Source: an uncultured Pseudomonadota bacterium (GTDB lineage Bacteria > Pseudomonadota > Gammaproteobacteria > Steroidobacterales > Steroidobacteraceae). From it: a DNA stretch of 15,660 bases. Numbering within the stretch: position 1 is the stretch's first letter; each line of letters opens with the position of its first letter. The notes under the pieces are model-generated. The model was not told the origin of the DNA, did no database searches, and saw nothing but the letters and a program-made list of their open reading frames with translations. Of this stretch, positions 7,811-15,067 are shown one piece after another. Location of the stretch: the NCBI GenBank assembly GCA_946479515.1, contig CAMLGF010000078.1, positions 1 through 15,660 on the forward strand. The letters are read 5' to 3'. A program made the translations under genes and the position numbers.

Positions 7811-8332
7811 TCAGCCATCGACGGGTGTGGCCGGAGTGCGCAGTATGAGCTGATAGAACGCCAGGTCCAGCCAGCGACCGAACTTGAAACCCGCCTGCCG
7901 CACCACGCCGCAGGCCTTGAAACCCAGGCTCTCGTGCAGCTTGATGCTGACGGAATTGGCGGCGTCGATGCCACCCACCATCACGTGATAGTCCTGTCTC
8001 TCGGCTTCCAGGATGACGGCGCCCAGCAGCGCGCGGCCCAGGCCCTGCCCGCGACAGTGGGCGTTGACGTAGATCGAGTGCTCCACCGTGTATTTGTAGG
8101 CTGGCCAGGCGCGAAACGGTCCGTAGCTGGCGAAGCCCATGAGCTGGCCGCGGTCGTCCTCCACGCCGATCACCGGGTAGCGGCCGCGCGCCTTGGCCTC
8201 GAACCAACCCACCATGGATTGCGCGGTGCGCGGCTGGTAGTCGTACAGCGCGGTGGAGTTGGCGATGGCCTCGTTGAGTATCTCGAGGATGGCGGCCGAA
8301 TGCCGCGCGGGCTCGCACGCGACGATGTTCAA
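7811..8332 (-). CDS. GNAT family N-acetyltransferase (phosphinothricin acetyltransferase-like)
   Basis: A 173-residue cytoplasmic acetyl-CoA-dependent acetyltransferase. The N-terminus carries the substrate-side pattern of the Pat/Bar-type group (ILNEAIANSTALYDYQPRT, residues 17-36), then FASYGPFRAWPAY, the HSIYV strand, and the acetyl-CoA loop RGQGLGR at 94-100. The C-terminal half has VGGIDAANSVSIKLHESLGF and FGRWLDLAFYQ, all typical of the group. Such enzymes acetylate phosphinothricin, methionine sulfone/sulfoximine or related amines; the native substrate here is unknown. The likely start is TTG at 8332, overlapping the TGA of the upstream GH10 gene in a TTGA arrangement, which implies translational coupling. 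It is odd to find this enzyme between two exported xylan hydrolases. Confidence 0.88.
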   Translation of the reverse strand: MNIVACEPARHSAAILEILNEAIANSTALYDYQPRTAQSMVGWFEAKARGRYPVIGVEDDRGQLMGFASYGPFRAWPAYKYTVEHSIYVNAHCRGQGLGRALLGAVILEAERQDYHVMVGGIDAANSVSIKLHESLGFKACGVVRQAGFKFGRWLDLAFYQLILRTPATPVDG

Positions 8333-9492
8333 GCGGGCTCGCCCTGGGGAATGGCCGGACGTCGGAACGGCGCGGCCCGGAATGCCGCGGCGATCGCGTC
8401 TCGCAGGGGCTTGGGCTGGAAACTGGCGTCGAAGGGCGTGGGGCGCTTGGGCAGGCCGTCGGCGCGCGGCGTGCGGCCCTGCAGCCACGAGTAGTTGTCC
8501 GCCAGTCCCCAGCACAGCACGGCCGTCACCTCGCGGAAATCGAGCGTGAGGTCGAGGAAGCCGCGGCCGAGCGCGGCGACTTCGCGGTCGCGCTTGCGGA
8601 TCTCGGCGGTGAGCGGCGCGTCGTGCACGTCGAACTCGGTGATGATCAGGCGATAGCCCATGCCCGTGACCTCGCGCAGGAACTTCCGCCAGGCCTTCTC
8701 GTCGCGTGCGTCGAAGGCGCGGCCGGCATTGGCATCCTGGTTGCCGGCGCCGATGTGCGCCTGGATGCCGAGCGCGTTCACCGGGGCGCCGTTGCGACGC
8801 AGGCGCTCCAGCAGACGCAGCACACCGTCGCGGTGCGGCGCGTTGTCCTTCTCCCAGCCCATGTAGTCGTTGTAGACCAGCTCCGTGTCGGGTAGTTGGT
8901 CGCGCGCGATGTGGAAAGCCATTTCCACCACCTGGTCGGAAGTGCCGATGGCGCGCGAAAAGAGGGTTTCGCGCATCTCGCCGGTGAGATTGTCCACGGC
9001 CTCGTTGACCACGTCCCAGGAAACGATGCGCTTGCCGAATTCCGCCGTGGTCTTGCGGATGTGCGCCTCGAGCAGCCCGGCCGCGGCGGTCGCGGGCTCG
9101 TTGCCGAAGTCGTAGCCCTGCAGCCAGCGCGGCAGCCAGCGGGGGTGATGCCACAGCAGCGTGTGGCCGCGCATCCGCATCTGGTGCTCTTCGGCGAATT
9201 GCAGCACCCGGGCCGCGGGCGCGAAATCGAACTCGCCCGGCTTGCGCTGGATGTACGCCATCTTGAGCTCGTTCTCGGGCACCAGGATGCCGCACTGCGC
9301 GGCGATGAGCTCGAGATATCGCGGGTCGCGCAGCCCGCGGCCGCCGAGCGCGCTGCCGAAGCGCAGGCCGCGCTTGCGCGCGATCACGTGCAGCGAGTCG
9401 TCGGGACGGGCGGCCAGGGCCGGGCCGGCGCAGGCCGCGGCGGCGGCCGCGAGGCCGGTACCGATGACGTGTCGACGCGACCAGCGTGCCAC
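8329..9492 (-). CDS. Glycoside hydrolase family 10 endo-1,4-beta-xylanase, Tat-exported
   Basis: A 387-residue xylanase cutting internal beta-1,4 bonds of xylan. The N-terminus is a twin-arginine signal (SRRHVIG, residues 5-11, then an alanine-rich core and an AxA-like site near residue 28). The TIM-barrel GH10 motifs follow: VPENELK at 71-77, GHTLLWHHPRWLP at 109-121, the acid/base Glu164 in DVVNEAVD, NDY at 208-210, QAHIG at 244-248, and nucleophile Glu286 in IITEFDVHD. The WGLADNYSWL block at 328-337 is the conserved end of the barrel. The start is GTG at 9492, three bases after the upstream gene's TAG. The 3' end overlaps the acetyltransferase start by 4 bases. A Tat signal is notable because the neighbouring GH43 and esterase carry Sec signals. 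Confidence 0.95.
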   Translation of the reverse strand: MARWSRRHVIGTGLAAAAAACAGPALAARPDDSLHVIARKRGLRFGSALGGRGLRDPRYLELIAAQCGILVPENELKMAYIQRKPGEFDFAPAARVLQFAEEHQMRMRGHTLLWHHPRWLPRWLQGYDFGNEPATAAAGLLEAHIRKTTAEFGKRIVSWDVVNEAVDNLTGEMRETLFSRAIGTSDQVVEMAFHIARDQLPDTELVYNDYMGWEKDNAPHRDGVLRLLERLRRNGAPVNALGIQAHIGAGNQDANAGRAFDARDEKAWRKFLREVTGMGYRLIITEFDVHDAPLTAEIRKRDREVAALGRGFLDLTLDFREVTAVLCWGLADNYSWLQGRTPRADGLPKRPTPFDASFQPKPLRDAIAAAFRAAPFRRPAIPQGEPA

Positions 9493-9495
9493 TTT

Positions 9496-10320
9496 CTAAC
9501 TACCGGAGAGATGCGCGGCGAACTCGCCGCTGGTCATGGTGCGATCCAGGTAGCCGAAGGTGCCGGCGGCGACGATCTCGCGCGCGGCATCGGCGAGGCC
9601 GGTCATGGCGGCGCGATACAGGGAAGTGGCCAGGCTGATGCGCCGCACGCCGGCAGCGGCGAGTTCACCCACGCTGAAGGATTTGCCGCGAATCGCCACC
9701 ATGAAGTTCACGGGGCGGGTCACGGCCTGGCACACGGTGCGTATCGCCTCGAGCGAGGGCAGGCCGGGTGCGAACAGCACGTCCGCGCCGGCTCGCTCGA
9801 AGGCCTGCAGGCGCCGGACGGTGTCATCGAGATCCGGGCGCCGGTGCAGGAAGTTCTCGGCGCGGGCGGTCAGCGTGAACGGGAAGGGCAGCGCGCGCGC
9901 GGCTTCGGCGGCGGCGGCCACGCGCTCCGTGGCCTGGGTCAGGGAGAAGATGGGATCGTCCGGGCGACCGGTGGCGTCTTCGATGGAGCCGCCGACCAGC
10001 CCGACGCCGGCCGCGAGCCGGATCGCCTTGGCGGTGGCTTCGGGCGCGTCGCCGAAGCCCTTTTCGAGATCGGCGGACACGGGCAAGGAGGTGGCGCCGC
10101 AGATGAGACGGGCGTGCGCCAGCGCTTCGTCCAGGGAGATCTGGCCGTCGAGACGGCCGTAAGTGCCGGCGGCCGCGCCGCTGGACGTGGCCAGTGCGGG
10201 GAAGCCCAATGACTGCAGGAGGCGCGCCGAGCCGCCATCCCAGCAGTTGGCGATCACGAACGTGCCGTGTTCATGCAGCGCGCGGAATGTGCGCGCGCGA
10301 GATGCCTGTGCTTCGTCCAT
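9496..10320 (-). CDS. Isocitrate lyase/phosphoenolpyruvate mutase family protein
   Basis: A 274-residue cytoplasmic TIM-barrel enzyme of the ICL/PEPM superfamily. Visible motifs: WDGGSARLLQSLGFPALATSSG (near residues 27-48), PVSADLEKGFG with Asp84 and Glu86 in the metal-binding region, GGSIED at 110-115, and TARAENF at 151-157. It lacks the KKCGH motif of true isocitrate lyase, so it more likely acts on another 2-oxo acid or phosphonate-type substrate; the exact reaction cannot be assigned. The start at 10320 has GGGGA about 5 bases upstream; an in-frame ATG at 10344 is less favoured. It is probably the first gene of the xylan cluster, 3 bases before the xylanase GTG. Its role there is unclear, and simple co-localisation is possible. 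Confidence 0.88.
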   Translation of the reverse strand: MDEAQASRARTFRALHEHGTFVIANCWDGGSARLLQSLGFPALATSSGAAAGTYGRLDGQISLDEALAHARLICGATSLPVSADLEKGFGDAPEATAKAIRLAAGVGLVGGSIEDATGRPDDPIFSLTQATERVAAAAEAARALPFPFTLTARAENFLHRRPDLDDTVRRLQAFERAGADVLFAPGLPSLEAIRTVCQAVTRPVNFMVAIRGKSFSVGELAAAGVRRISLATSLYRAAMTGLADAAREIVAAGTFGYLDRTMTSGEFAAHLSGS

Positions 10321-10428
10321 TGCGTCCCCGGCTGCGAGGGGCACAGTTTATCGGGAGTGGTGCGTCAGGTCACAACGCGCTGGGGGAGGAGGCCTGTCCC
10401 CATATGCAGCAAATGAGGAATGTCCCCA
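10321..10428. other. Intergenic region between the ABC operon and the xylan cluster
   Basis: This is 108 bases between the permease stop and the ICL/PEPM-family start, on the same strand. The first third should hold a promoter for the xylan cluster if that cluster is transcribed separately, but no clear -35/-10 pair was found. The right-hand part is occupied by short repeat C. Confidence 0.45.
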
Positions 10429-10430
10429 TT
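10395..10430 (-). repeat. Short repeat C, related to palindromic elements A and B
   Basis: On the minus strand this begins AATGGGGACATTCCTCATT, matching the outer arm of element A at 17 of 19 positions, then shares TGCTG. It has no opposing arm. Instead TGTCCCCA occurs twice in the same orientation on the plus strand (10395-10402 and 10421-10428). It directly abuts the stop codon of the ABC permease gene. It may be a half element or a sister family of A and B. Confidence 0.6.
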
Positions 10431-11559
10431 AGTCCAGGCGCTTCTTGAAGCGGGCGACGGCGATGGCGAGCATGATGGTGATGAAGGCGGCGAGCTTGGC
10501 GATCTGGGGCCAGACCTCGGGCAGGTCTGCACCGCGCAGCATGATGCCGCGGATCATCACATTGAAATGGGTGAGTGGCAGCACCTGCGCGAGCCATTGC
10601 GCCGCCTGCGGCATGCCCTCGAAGGGGAACATGAAGCCCGACAGCAGTATCGACGGCAGCATGGTGACGAAGGCGAGCTGGAAGGCCTGGAACTGCGTCT
10701 GCGCCAGGGTGGAGACGAACAGTCCGAGACCCAGCGACGCCGCGATGAACATCAGCGCCGCCGCGTACAGCTGCCACAGGCTGCCCACCACCGGCACCGT
10801 GAACAGCGCGGAGCCCACCACCAGGATCAGCGTGGTCTGGATGAGGCCGATGCCCACGTAGGGAAGTAGTTTGCCCACCATCAGCTCGAGCCGGCCGAGC
10901 GGCGTCGCGATCAGCAACTCGAGGTTGCCGCGCTCGCGTTCGCGCACGATGGCTCCCGAGGTGAACAGCACCATGGTCATGCTGAGGATCACGCCGATGA
11001 GCGCCGGCACGATTTGCACGGCGGTGCGCTTCTCTGGGTTGTACAACGTGCGCACTTCGATGCGCCGGGGCGCCATGCGCTTGCCACCCGCGTACGGACC
11101 GGTGCCGTGGCGCGTGAGCAGGGGCATCTGCGCGATGCCGGCCGCCACGCCCGACAGGCCGGTCTGCGAACCGTCCACCAGGATCTGCACCACGGGCCGC
11201 GTGTCCGATTGCAGCCGGCGCTCGAAATCGCCCGGGATCACCACGCCCAGGCTGGCGCGGCCCTCGCGCATGAGCCGGTCGAGCTCCTCGGCCGAATCGG
11301 TGACGTACTGGACGTTCACCACCTGCGTGGCCGTGAGCTGCGCCAGCAGCTCGCGCGACATCGAGGTGTTGGCCTGGTCCTGCACCACGGTGGCGAGATT
11401 GCGCACGTCGAAGTTGATGGCGTAGCCGAACAGCAGCATCTGCATCATCGGCACGCCGACGATCATGCCGAAGGTGACGCGGTCGCGGGAGAGCTGGCGG
11501 ATCTCCTTGACGGCCACGGCGCGCAGTCGACGCAGGGCGGCGGCGAGTCGGTCAGTCAT
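10429..11559 (-). CDS. ABC-2 type transporter permease
   Basis: A 376-residue inner-membrane permease of the ABC-2 class (YhbR/YhhJ-like exporters). TM1 lies at about 28-48 after a basic N-terminal helix. A large periplasmic domain covers about 50-178, and five membrane segments follow between about 180 and 372. The cytoplasmic VRERERGNLELL motif (205-216) couples to the ATPase. The start at 11559 overlaps the end of the ATPase gene by 8 bases; an earlier ATG at 11586 in the same frame would add nine residues. Together with the ATPase and the membrane-fusion lipoprotein it forms an exporter. Only one permease gene is present, so a homodimer is likely. The substrate is unknown. Short repeat C begins at its stop codon. 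Confidence 0.9.
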   Translation of the reverse strand: MTDRLAAALRRLRAVAVKEIRQLSRDRVTFGMIVGVPMMQMLLFGYAINFDVRNLATVVQDQANTSMSRELLAQLTATQVVNVQYVTDSAEELDRLMREGRASLGVVIPGDFERRLQSDTRPVVQILVDGSQTGLSGVAAGIAQMPLLTRHGTGPYAGGKRMAPRRIEVRTLYNPEKRTAVQIVPALIGVILSMTMVLFTSGAIVRERERGNLELLIATPLGRLELMVGKLLPYVGIGLIQTTLILVVGSALFTVPVVGSLWQLYAAALMFIAASLGLGLFVSTLAQTQFQAFQLAFVTMLPSILLSGFMFPFEGMPQAAQWLAQVLPLTHFNVMIRGIMLRGADLPEVWPQIAKLAAFITIMLAIAVARFKKRLD

Positions 11560-12499
11560 CGCGCGGCGCTCCGGCGCGGTCCGCATCCTTGCGCGTGGCG
11601 ACCACGAACACGTCTTCGAGGCTGGCGTGTGTCGGGACGATGGTCGAGGAAATGCCGTGCTGCGACAGCAGGGTGCGCAGCGCCGCCGCGGCGTCGCCGT
11701 GGCCGCGGTCCGCCAGCACGCGCAGGCGGATGCCGAGCTGCGTCACCCCATGCACCCAGGGCAGCTCGCGCAGCAAGCGCGGCGCCTCGCTGCCATCGGC
11801 GCCTTCGATCTCGTACACGTCCGCCTCGACGGCGGCCATGAGGTCGCGCGGCGAGCCCTCGGCCACCAGTCGTCCCTCGGCGAGGATGGCGAGCCCGTGG
11901 CAGCGCTCGGCCTCATCCATGTAGTGCGTGGAGACGAGAATGGTCGCGCCCTGTTCGGCGAGCTGGAACAGGCGCTCCCAGAAATCGCGGCGGCTCTGCG
12001 GATCGACGGCGCTGGTCGGCTCGTCGAGCAGCAGCAGTTCGGGCGAATGCAGCGTGGCCGCGGCCAGCGCCAGGCGCTGCTTCTGGCCACCGCTCATGGT
12101 GCCGGCGCGCTGCGTGCGCAATGCCTCGAGGTCGTATGTGGCGCGCTGGCGCGCGATTCGGCCGGCCACGTCGCCCTTGAGGCCGTACAGATCGGCGATG
12201 AATTGCAGGTTCTCGTCGGTGGTCAGGTCTTCCCACAGCGAGAATCGCTGCGGCATGTAGCCCAGGCGGCGGCGGATGGCCTCGGCATCCTTCACCACCG
12301 ACAGCCCGAAGACCTCCGCGTGGCCATCGCTCGGCAGCAGCATGCCGCACAGCATGCGCAGGGTGGTGGATTTGCCGGACCCGTTGGGCCCGAGGAAGCC
12401 GTAGATGCGCCCGGAGGGAATGTCCAGGTCGATGTGATCCACCGCCGTCTTGTGGCCGAACTTCCGCGTGAGTCCCCGCGCCGAGATAGCCGCGGCCAT
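11552..12499 (-). CDS. ABC transporter ATP-binding protein
   Basis: A 315-residue cytoplasmic ATPase that powers the neighbouring permease. Walker A is GPNGSGKST at residues 37-45, the Q-loop is Gln84 in YMPQRFSLWE, the signature is MSGGQ at 135-139, Walker B is LLLLDE at 155-160, and the H-loop is His192 in STHYMDEAE. About 90 residues after the nucleotide-binding domain form a C-terminal extension, as in CcmA/YhbF-type exporter ATPases. It holds one nucleotide-binding domain, so two copies are needed per transporter. The ATG at 12499 begins 5 bases after the membrane-fusion gene's stop, and its 3' end overlaps the permease start (ATGACTGA). Substrate unknown. Confidence 0.94.
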   Translation of the reverse strand: MAAAISARGLTRKFGHKTAVDHIDLDIPSGRIYGFLGPNGSGKSTTLRMLCGMLLPSDGHAEVFGLSVVKDAEAIRRRLGYMPQRFSLWEDLTTDENLQFIADLYGLKGDVAGRIARQRATYDLEALRTQRAGTMSGGQKQRLALAAATLHSPELLLLDEPTSAVDPQSRRDFWERLFQLAEQGATILVSTHYMDEAERCHGLAILAEGRLVAEGSPRDLMAAVEADVYEIEGADGSEAPRLLRELPWVHGVTQLGIRLRVLADRGHGDAAAALRTLLSQHGISSTIVPTHASLEDVFVVATRKDADRAGAPRDD

Positions 12500-12504
12500 C
12501 GGGC

Positions 12505-13482
12505 TCAGGGCTCCGCGAGTGTCAGCGAGACGTTGACCGGGACGCCCGAGGGCAGGTCGCGCGCGTCCGGGTCGTCGAAGGCCACTTCGGCGAGGAAGGA
12601 GAGGCGAGAGCGATCCGCGGCGGTGAGCGAGTAGTAAGGCGTGAACTCGGCCTCGCTGGAAACGAAGCGCACTTTGCCGGCGAAGGCCCGCTCGATGCCA
12701 TCGACGTGCAGCGTGGCCGCAGTTCCCTGCCGGACGCGCGCGCGCAGCGGCGCCGGCACGTGGATGCGCGCGTACGGCGCATCGTCGGCCAGCAGCACCG
12801 CCACCGTGGCGCCGCGCGCCGGCTTCTCGCCGACATGGAAGGGCAGCGCATCGAGCGTGCCGGAAATGGGGGCGCGCACTTCCAGGCGGGCCGAGGACGT
12901 CTCCAGTGCCCGCAAGCTGGCCCGCGCGCTGTCGGCGGCCTGGCGCGCCTGCGTCAATTGCTCCGCGCGCGTGCCTTCCTGCAGTTCGCGCAGGCTCGAC
13001 TCGGCCTCGCGCAGACTGGCTTCGGCGGCGTTGGCCGCGGCCACCTGCTGATCGGCCTGCGAGCGGCTGACCAGGTTCTGCCTGACCAGGTCCAGCAGCC
13101 GATCGCGCTCGCGCACGGCGTCATCGCGCTCGGCGCGGGCCCGATCGCGGCGCGCCGCGGCGGCACGGATGCTGGTGAGGCGCGGCCCGTTCTGCAGTTC
13201 TTCGACCCGGGCCTCCGCCTCGGCGAGCTGTGCGCGCGCGGCGTCGAGCTCGGCCGCGGAAATCGCGCGATCCTGGACCACGATCACGTCGCCGGCCTTG
13301 ACGTGCGCGCCCTCGGCGAAGGGCCGCGAGACGATGAACTCATCGGCTTCGGCGGCGAGCTCGATGCGGTCGCGCTCGACGGTGCCGGGCAGCAGGTTTT
13401 CGTCGTGACCGGCGCAGCCGGCCAGGAATGCACACGAGGCGGTGACCGCGCCCAGGTACGTGAAGGCGCGGCGCGCGTTCAC
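12505..13482 (-). CDS. HlyD-family membrane fusion protein (efflux periplasmic adaptor), lipoprotein
   Basis: A 325-residue periplasmic adaptor for the ABC exporter encoded just downstream. The N-terminus has basic residues (NARR), a hydrophobic core and lipobox LAGC with Cys23, so it is probably lipid-anchored. Residues about 34-72 and 199-225 form the split lipoyl/biotinyl-like domain (EGAHVKAGDVIVVQD; LEVRAPISGTL). Between them, about 74-198, is an alanine/arginine/glutamate-rich coiled-coil hairpin. The remainder is a beta-barrel-type C-terminal domain. No outer-membrane TolC-type gene is in the window. The start is GTG at 13482, overlapping the nadC TGA as GTGA, which points to coupled translation with nadC. 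Confidence 0.9.
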   Translation of the reverse strand: MNARRAFTYLGAVTASCAFLAGCAGHDENLLPGTVERDRIELAAEADEFIVSRPFAEGAHVKAGDVIVVQDRAISAAELDAARAQLAEAEARVEELQNGPRLTSIRAAAARRDRARAERDDAVRERDRLLDLVRQNLVSRSQADQQVAAANAAEASLREAESSLRELQEGTRAEQLTQARQAADSARASLRALETSSARLEVRAPISGTLDALPFHVGEKPARGATVAVLLADDAPYARIHVPAPLRARVRQGTAATLHVDGIERAFAGKVRFVSSEAEFTPYYSLTAADRSRLSFLAEVAFDDPDARDLPSGVPVNVSLTLAEP

Positions 13483-14333
13483 GTGCCGAACTCGAAGCGC
13501 ATCGAAAGGTCGACGGCCTGCACGTGCTTGGTGATGCTGCCGATGGAGATGAAGTCCACGCCCGTGGCGGCGATCTCGCGCACGTTGTCGAGCGTCACGC
13601 TGCCCGAGGCTTCGAGTCGGGCTTTCGACCCCGCGGCACGATTGCGCGCCACGGCCTCGCGCAGCTCGGTGGTGCCGAGCTCATCGAGCAGGATGATGTC
13701 GGCGCCGGCGAGCAGCGCCTGATCGAATTCCGCGAGGGTCTCCACCTCCACTTCGACCGGAATGCCCGGTGAAGTTCGCCGCGCCGTCTCTATCGCACGG
13801 GCGATGGAACCGGCGGCGATGATGTGGTTCTCCTTGATGAGCACCATGTCATAGAGCCCGAGGCGATGGTTGCGGGCGCCGCCGCAGCGCGTGGCGTACT
13901 TCTGCGCGAGGCGCAGCCCCGGCAGGGTCTTGCGCGTGTCCAGGATGCAGCAGTTCGTGCCTGCCACGGCCTGCACGTAGCGGTGCGCGGCCGTCGCGGT
14001 CGCCGAAAGAGTCTGCAGGAAATTGAGCGCGGTGCGTTCGCCGGTGAGGATGGCCCGCGCAGGCCCGGCGAGCTTGAGCACGGGCTGGTCGGCGGCAATG
14101 GCCCCGCCGTCATGCGCCTGCCAATCGAGGCGCACCGAAGCATCGAGCTGGTGGAAGGTGGCTTCTACCCAGTCGGTGCCGCAGAGGATGGCAGGTTCGC
14201 GCGCGATGATCTGCGCGCGAACCTGCTGCCCCTCGGGAACCAGCGCGGCGGTCACGTCGCCCGCGCCGAGGTCTTCGGCGAGGGCAGTGGCGACCTGCCG
14301 CGTGATGACGTCGTTAGGGACCCTTTCGATCAC
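13479..14333 (-). CDS. nadC: Nicotinate-nucleotide pyrophosphorylase (carboxylating), quinolinate phosphoribosyltransferase
   Basis: A 284-residue cytoplasmic enzyme of de novo NAD synthesis that joins quinolinate and PRPP, releasing CO2 and pyrophosphate to give nicotinate mononucleotide. Hallmarks seen: AEDLGAGDVT at 19-28, GERTALNFLQTLSATAT at 98-114, LDTRKTLPGLR at 131-141, GGARNHRLGLYD at 151-162, KENHI at 167-171, EVEVETL at 194-200, EASGSV at 241-246 and ISIGSITKH at 262-270. Length and motif order are normal. The start appears to be GTG at 14333, with AAGG immediately before it and spacing too short for an ideal site. It lies 7 bases after the PuuD-like gene's stop and overlaps the membrane-fusion gene by 4 bases. 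Confidence 0.96.
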   Translation of the reverse strand: MIERVPNDVITRQVATALAEDLGAGDVTAALVPEGQQVRAQIIAREPAILCGTDWVEATFHQLDASVRLDWQAHDGGAIAADQPVLKLAGPARAILTGERTALNFLQTLSATATAAHRYVQAVAGTNCCILDTRKTLPGLRLAQKYATRCGGARNHRLGLYDMVLIKENHIIAAGSIARAIETARRTSPGIPVEVEVETLAEFDQALLAGADIILLDELGTTELREAVARNRAAGSKARLEASGSVTLDNVREIAATGVDFISIGSITKHVQAVDLSMRFEFGT

Positions 14334-14340
14334 CTTCTGT

Positions 14341-14973
14341 TCAGAACGGCAGGCCGTGGCCCGCCGAGATCATGCACAGAAGCATCGGAAACGACAGGAT
14401 GAAGTTGGTGCGCGAGGCGTAGAGCGCGACCTTGCGCGCCTTGGCCTTTTCTTCATCGGAGGCGGGCTTGAGGCCGAGGATCTTCTTCTGGTTGGGCCAG
14501 ATCAGTCCCCAGACGTTGAACAGCATGATGGTGCCCAGCCAGGCGCCGATGCCGATCACGAAGAGCTTGAAGTCGAGAGCCGGCAGCAGAAGGCTGAGCG
14601 TGAAGGCGTTGACGAAGCCGCGCGGTCCGATTTCCTCCAGCAGCCAGGCGCCGACCACCCAGGTGGCGAGAGCCGACCAGCGGAACCAGAACAACGCGCG
14701 CGGGGCGACGTACTTGCCGATGGCGGCGGGACCGGGGCCGCCCTTGTCCTCGGTGGCGGCGGCCTGTGCCGGCACCTGCACGGCATTGAAGTAGTAGAGC
14801 AGCCCGATCCAGAAAATGCCGGCGCCAATGTGCAGCCAGCGGCCGAAGGACTGGGCGTTCAAGGTGTAGGAGGTCTGCGGGTCATTGAGCGAGGCGTGCA
14901 GCACCCAGGCCAGGACCGCCGTCAGGATGATGCCGGTGACCAGTGCGACGCGATGATTCGTGAATATTTTCAT
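14341..14973 (-). CDS. PuuD-like (urate oxidase N-terminal type) membrane protein
   Basis: A 210-residue inner-membrane protein resembling the membrane domain of the PuuD urate hydroxylase family. Hydrophobic segments lie at about 9-28, 46-65, 93-112, 120-158 (two segments) and 190-205. Family-like features are the histidine in RWLHIGAGIFWIGLLYYFN (45-63) and MLFNVWGLIWPNQKKILG (150-167). The usual cytochrome-c-like C-terminal domain is absent, and no purine-catabolism genes are nearby, so urate oxidation should not be assumed. The start at 14973 is backed by GGGGAG 9 bases upstream. It is the probable first gene of the run continuing into nadC and the exporter, with a candidate promoter at 15003-15031. 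Confidence 0.8.
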   Translation of the reverse strand: MKIFTNHRVALVTGIILTAVLAWVLHASLNDPQTSYTLNAQSFGRWLHIGAGIFWIGLLYYFNAVQVPAQAAATEDKGGPGPAAIGKYVAPRALFWFRWSALATWVVGAWLLEEIGPRGFVNAFTLSLLLPALDFKLFVIGIGAWLGTIMLFNVWGLIWPNQKKILGLKPASDEEKAKARKVALYASRTNFILSFPMLLCMISAGHGLPF

Positions 14974-14982
14974 TGTTTTAAT

Positions 14983-14988
14983 CTCCCC
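14983..14988 (-). promoter_or_regulatory. Ribosome binding site of the PuuD-like gene
   Basis: GGGGAG on the minus strand, 9 bases before the ATG at 14973. It fixes the start of this gene. Confidence 0.6.
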
Positions 14989-14998
14989 TGTGAGCGGT

Positions 14999-15031
14999 TT
15001 GAAGAATAGGGGACGAGCCCCCATAATTCAA
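14999..15031 (-). promoter_or_regulatory. Candidate sigma-70 promoter overlaid by a dyad
   Basis: On the minus strand TTGAAT (15026-15031) is followed after exactly 17 bases by TATTCT (15003-15008), each matching the sigma-70 consensus at four of six positions. A transcript would start about 25 bases before the PuuD-like ATG. The same stretch forms an imperfect dyad: TTGAA at 14999-15003 with TTCAA at 15027-15031, and GGGG at 15009-15012 with CCCC at 15018-15021, 11 of 14 arm positions pairing. This would suit a repressor operator, but no experiment supports it. Confidence 0.4.
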
Positions 15032-15067
15032 CGCGCCCACGCCGCAGGATCCGATTGCGGCAGGACC

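Noticed and set aside
7811..9295. A 494-codon reading of the acetyltransferase frame
   Set aside because: The upstream 320 residues are low-complexity shadow of the GH10 gene. The GNAT fold begins at the TTG overlapping the xylanase stop.
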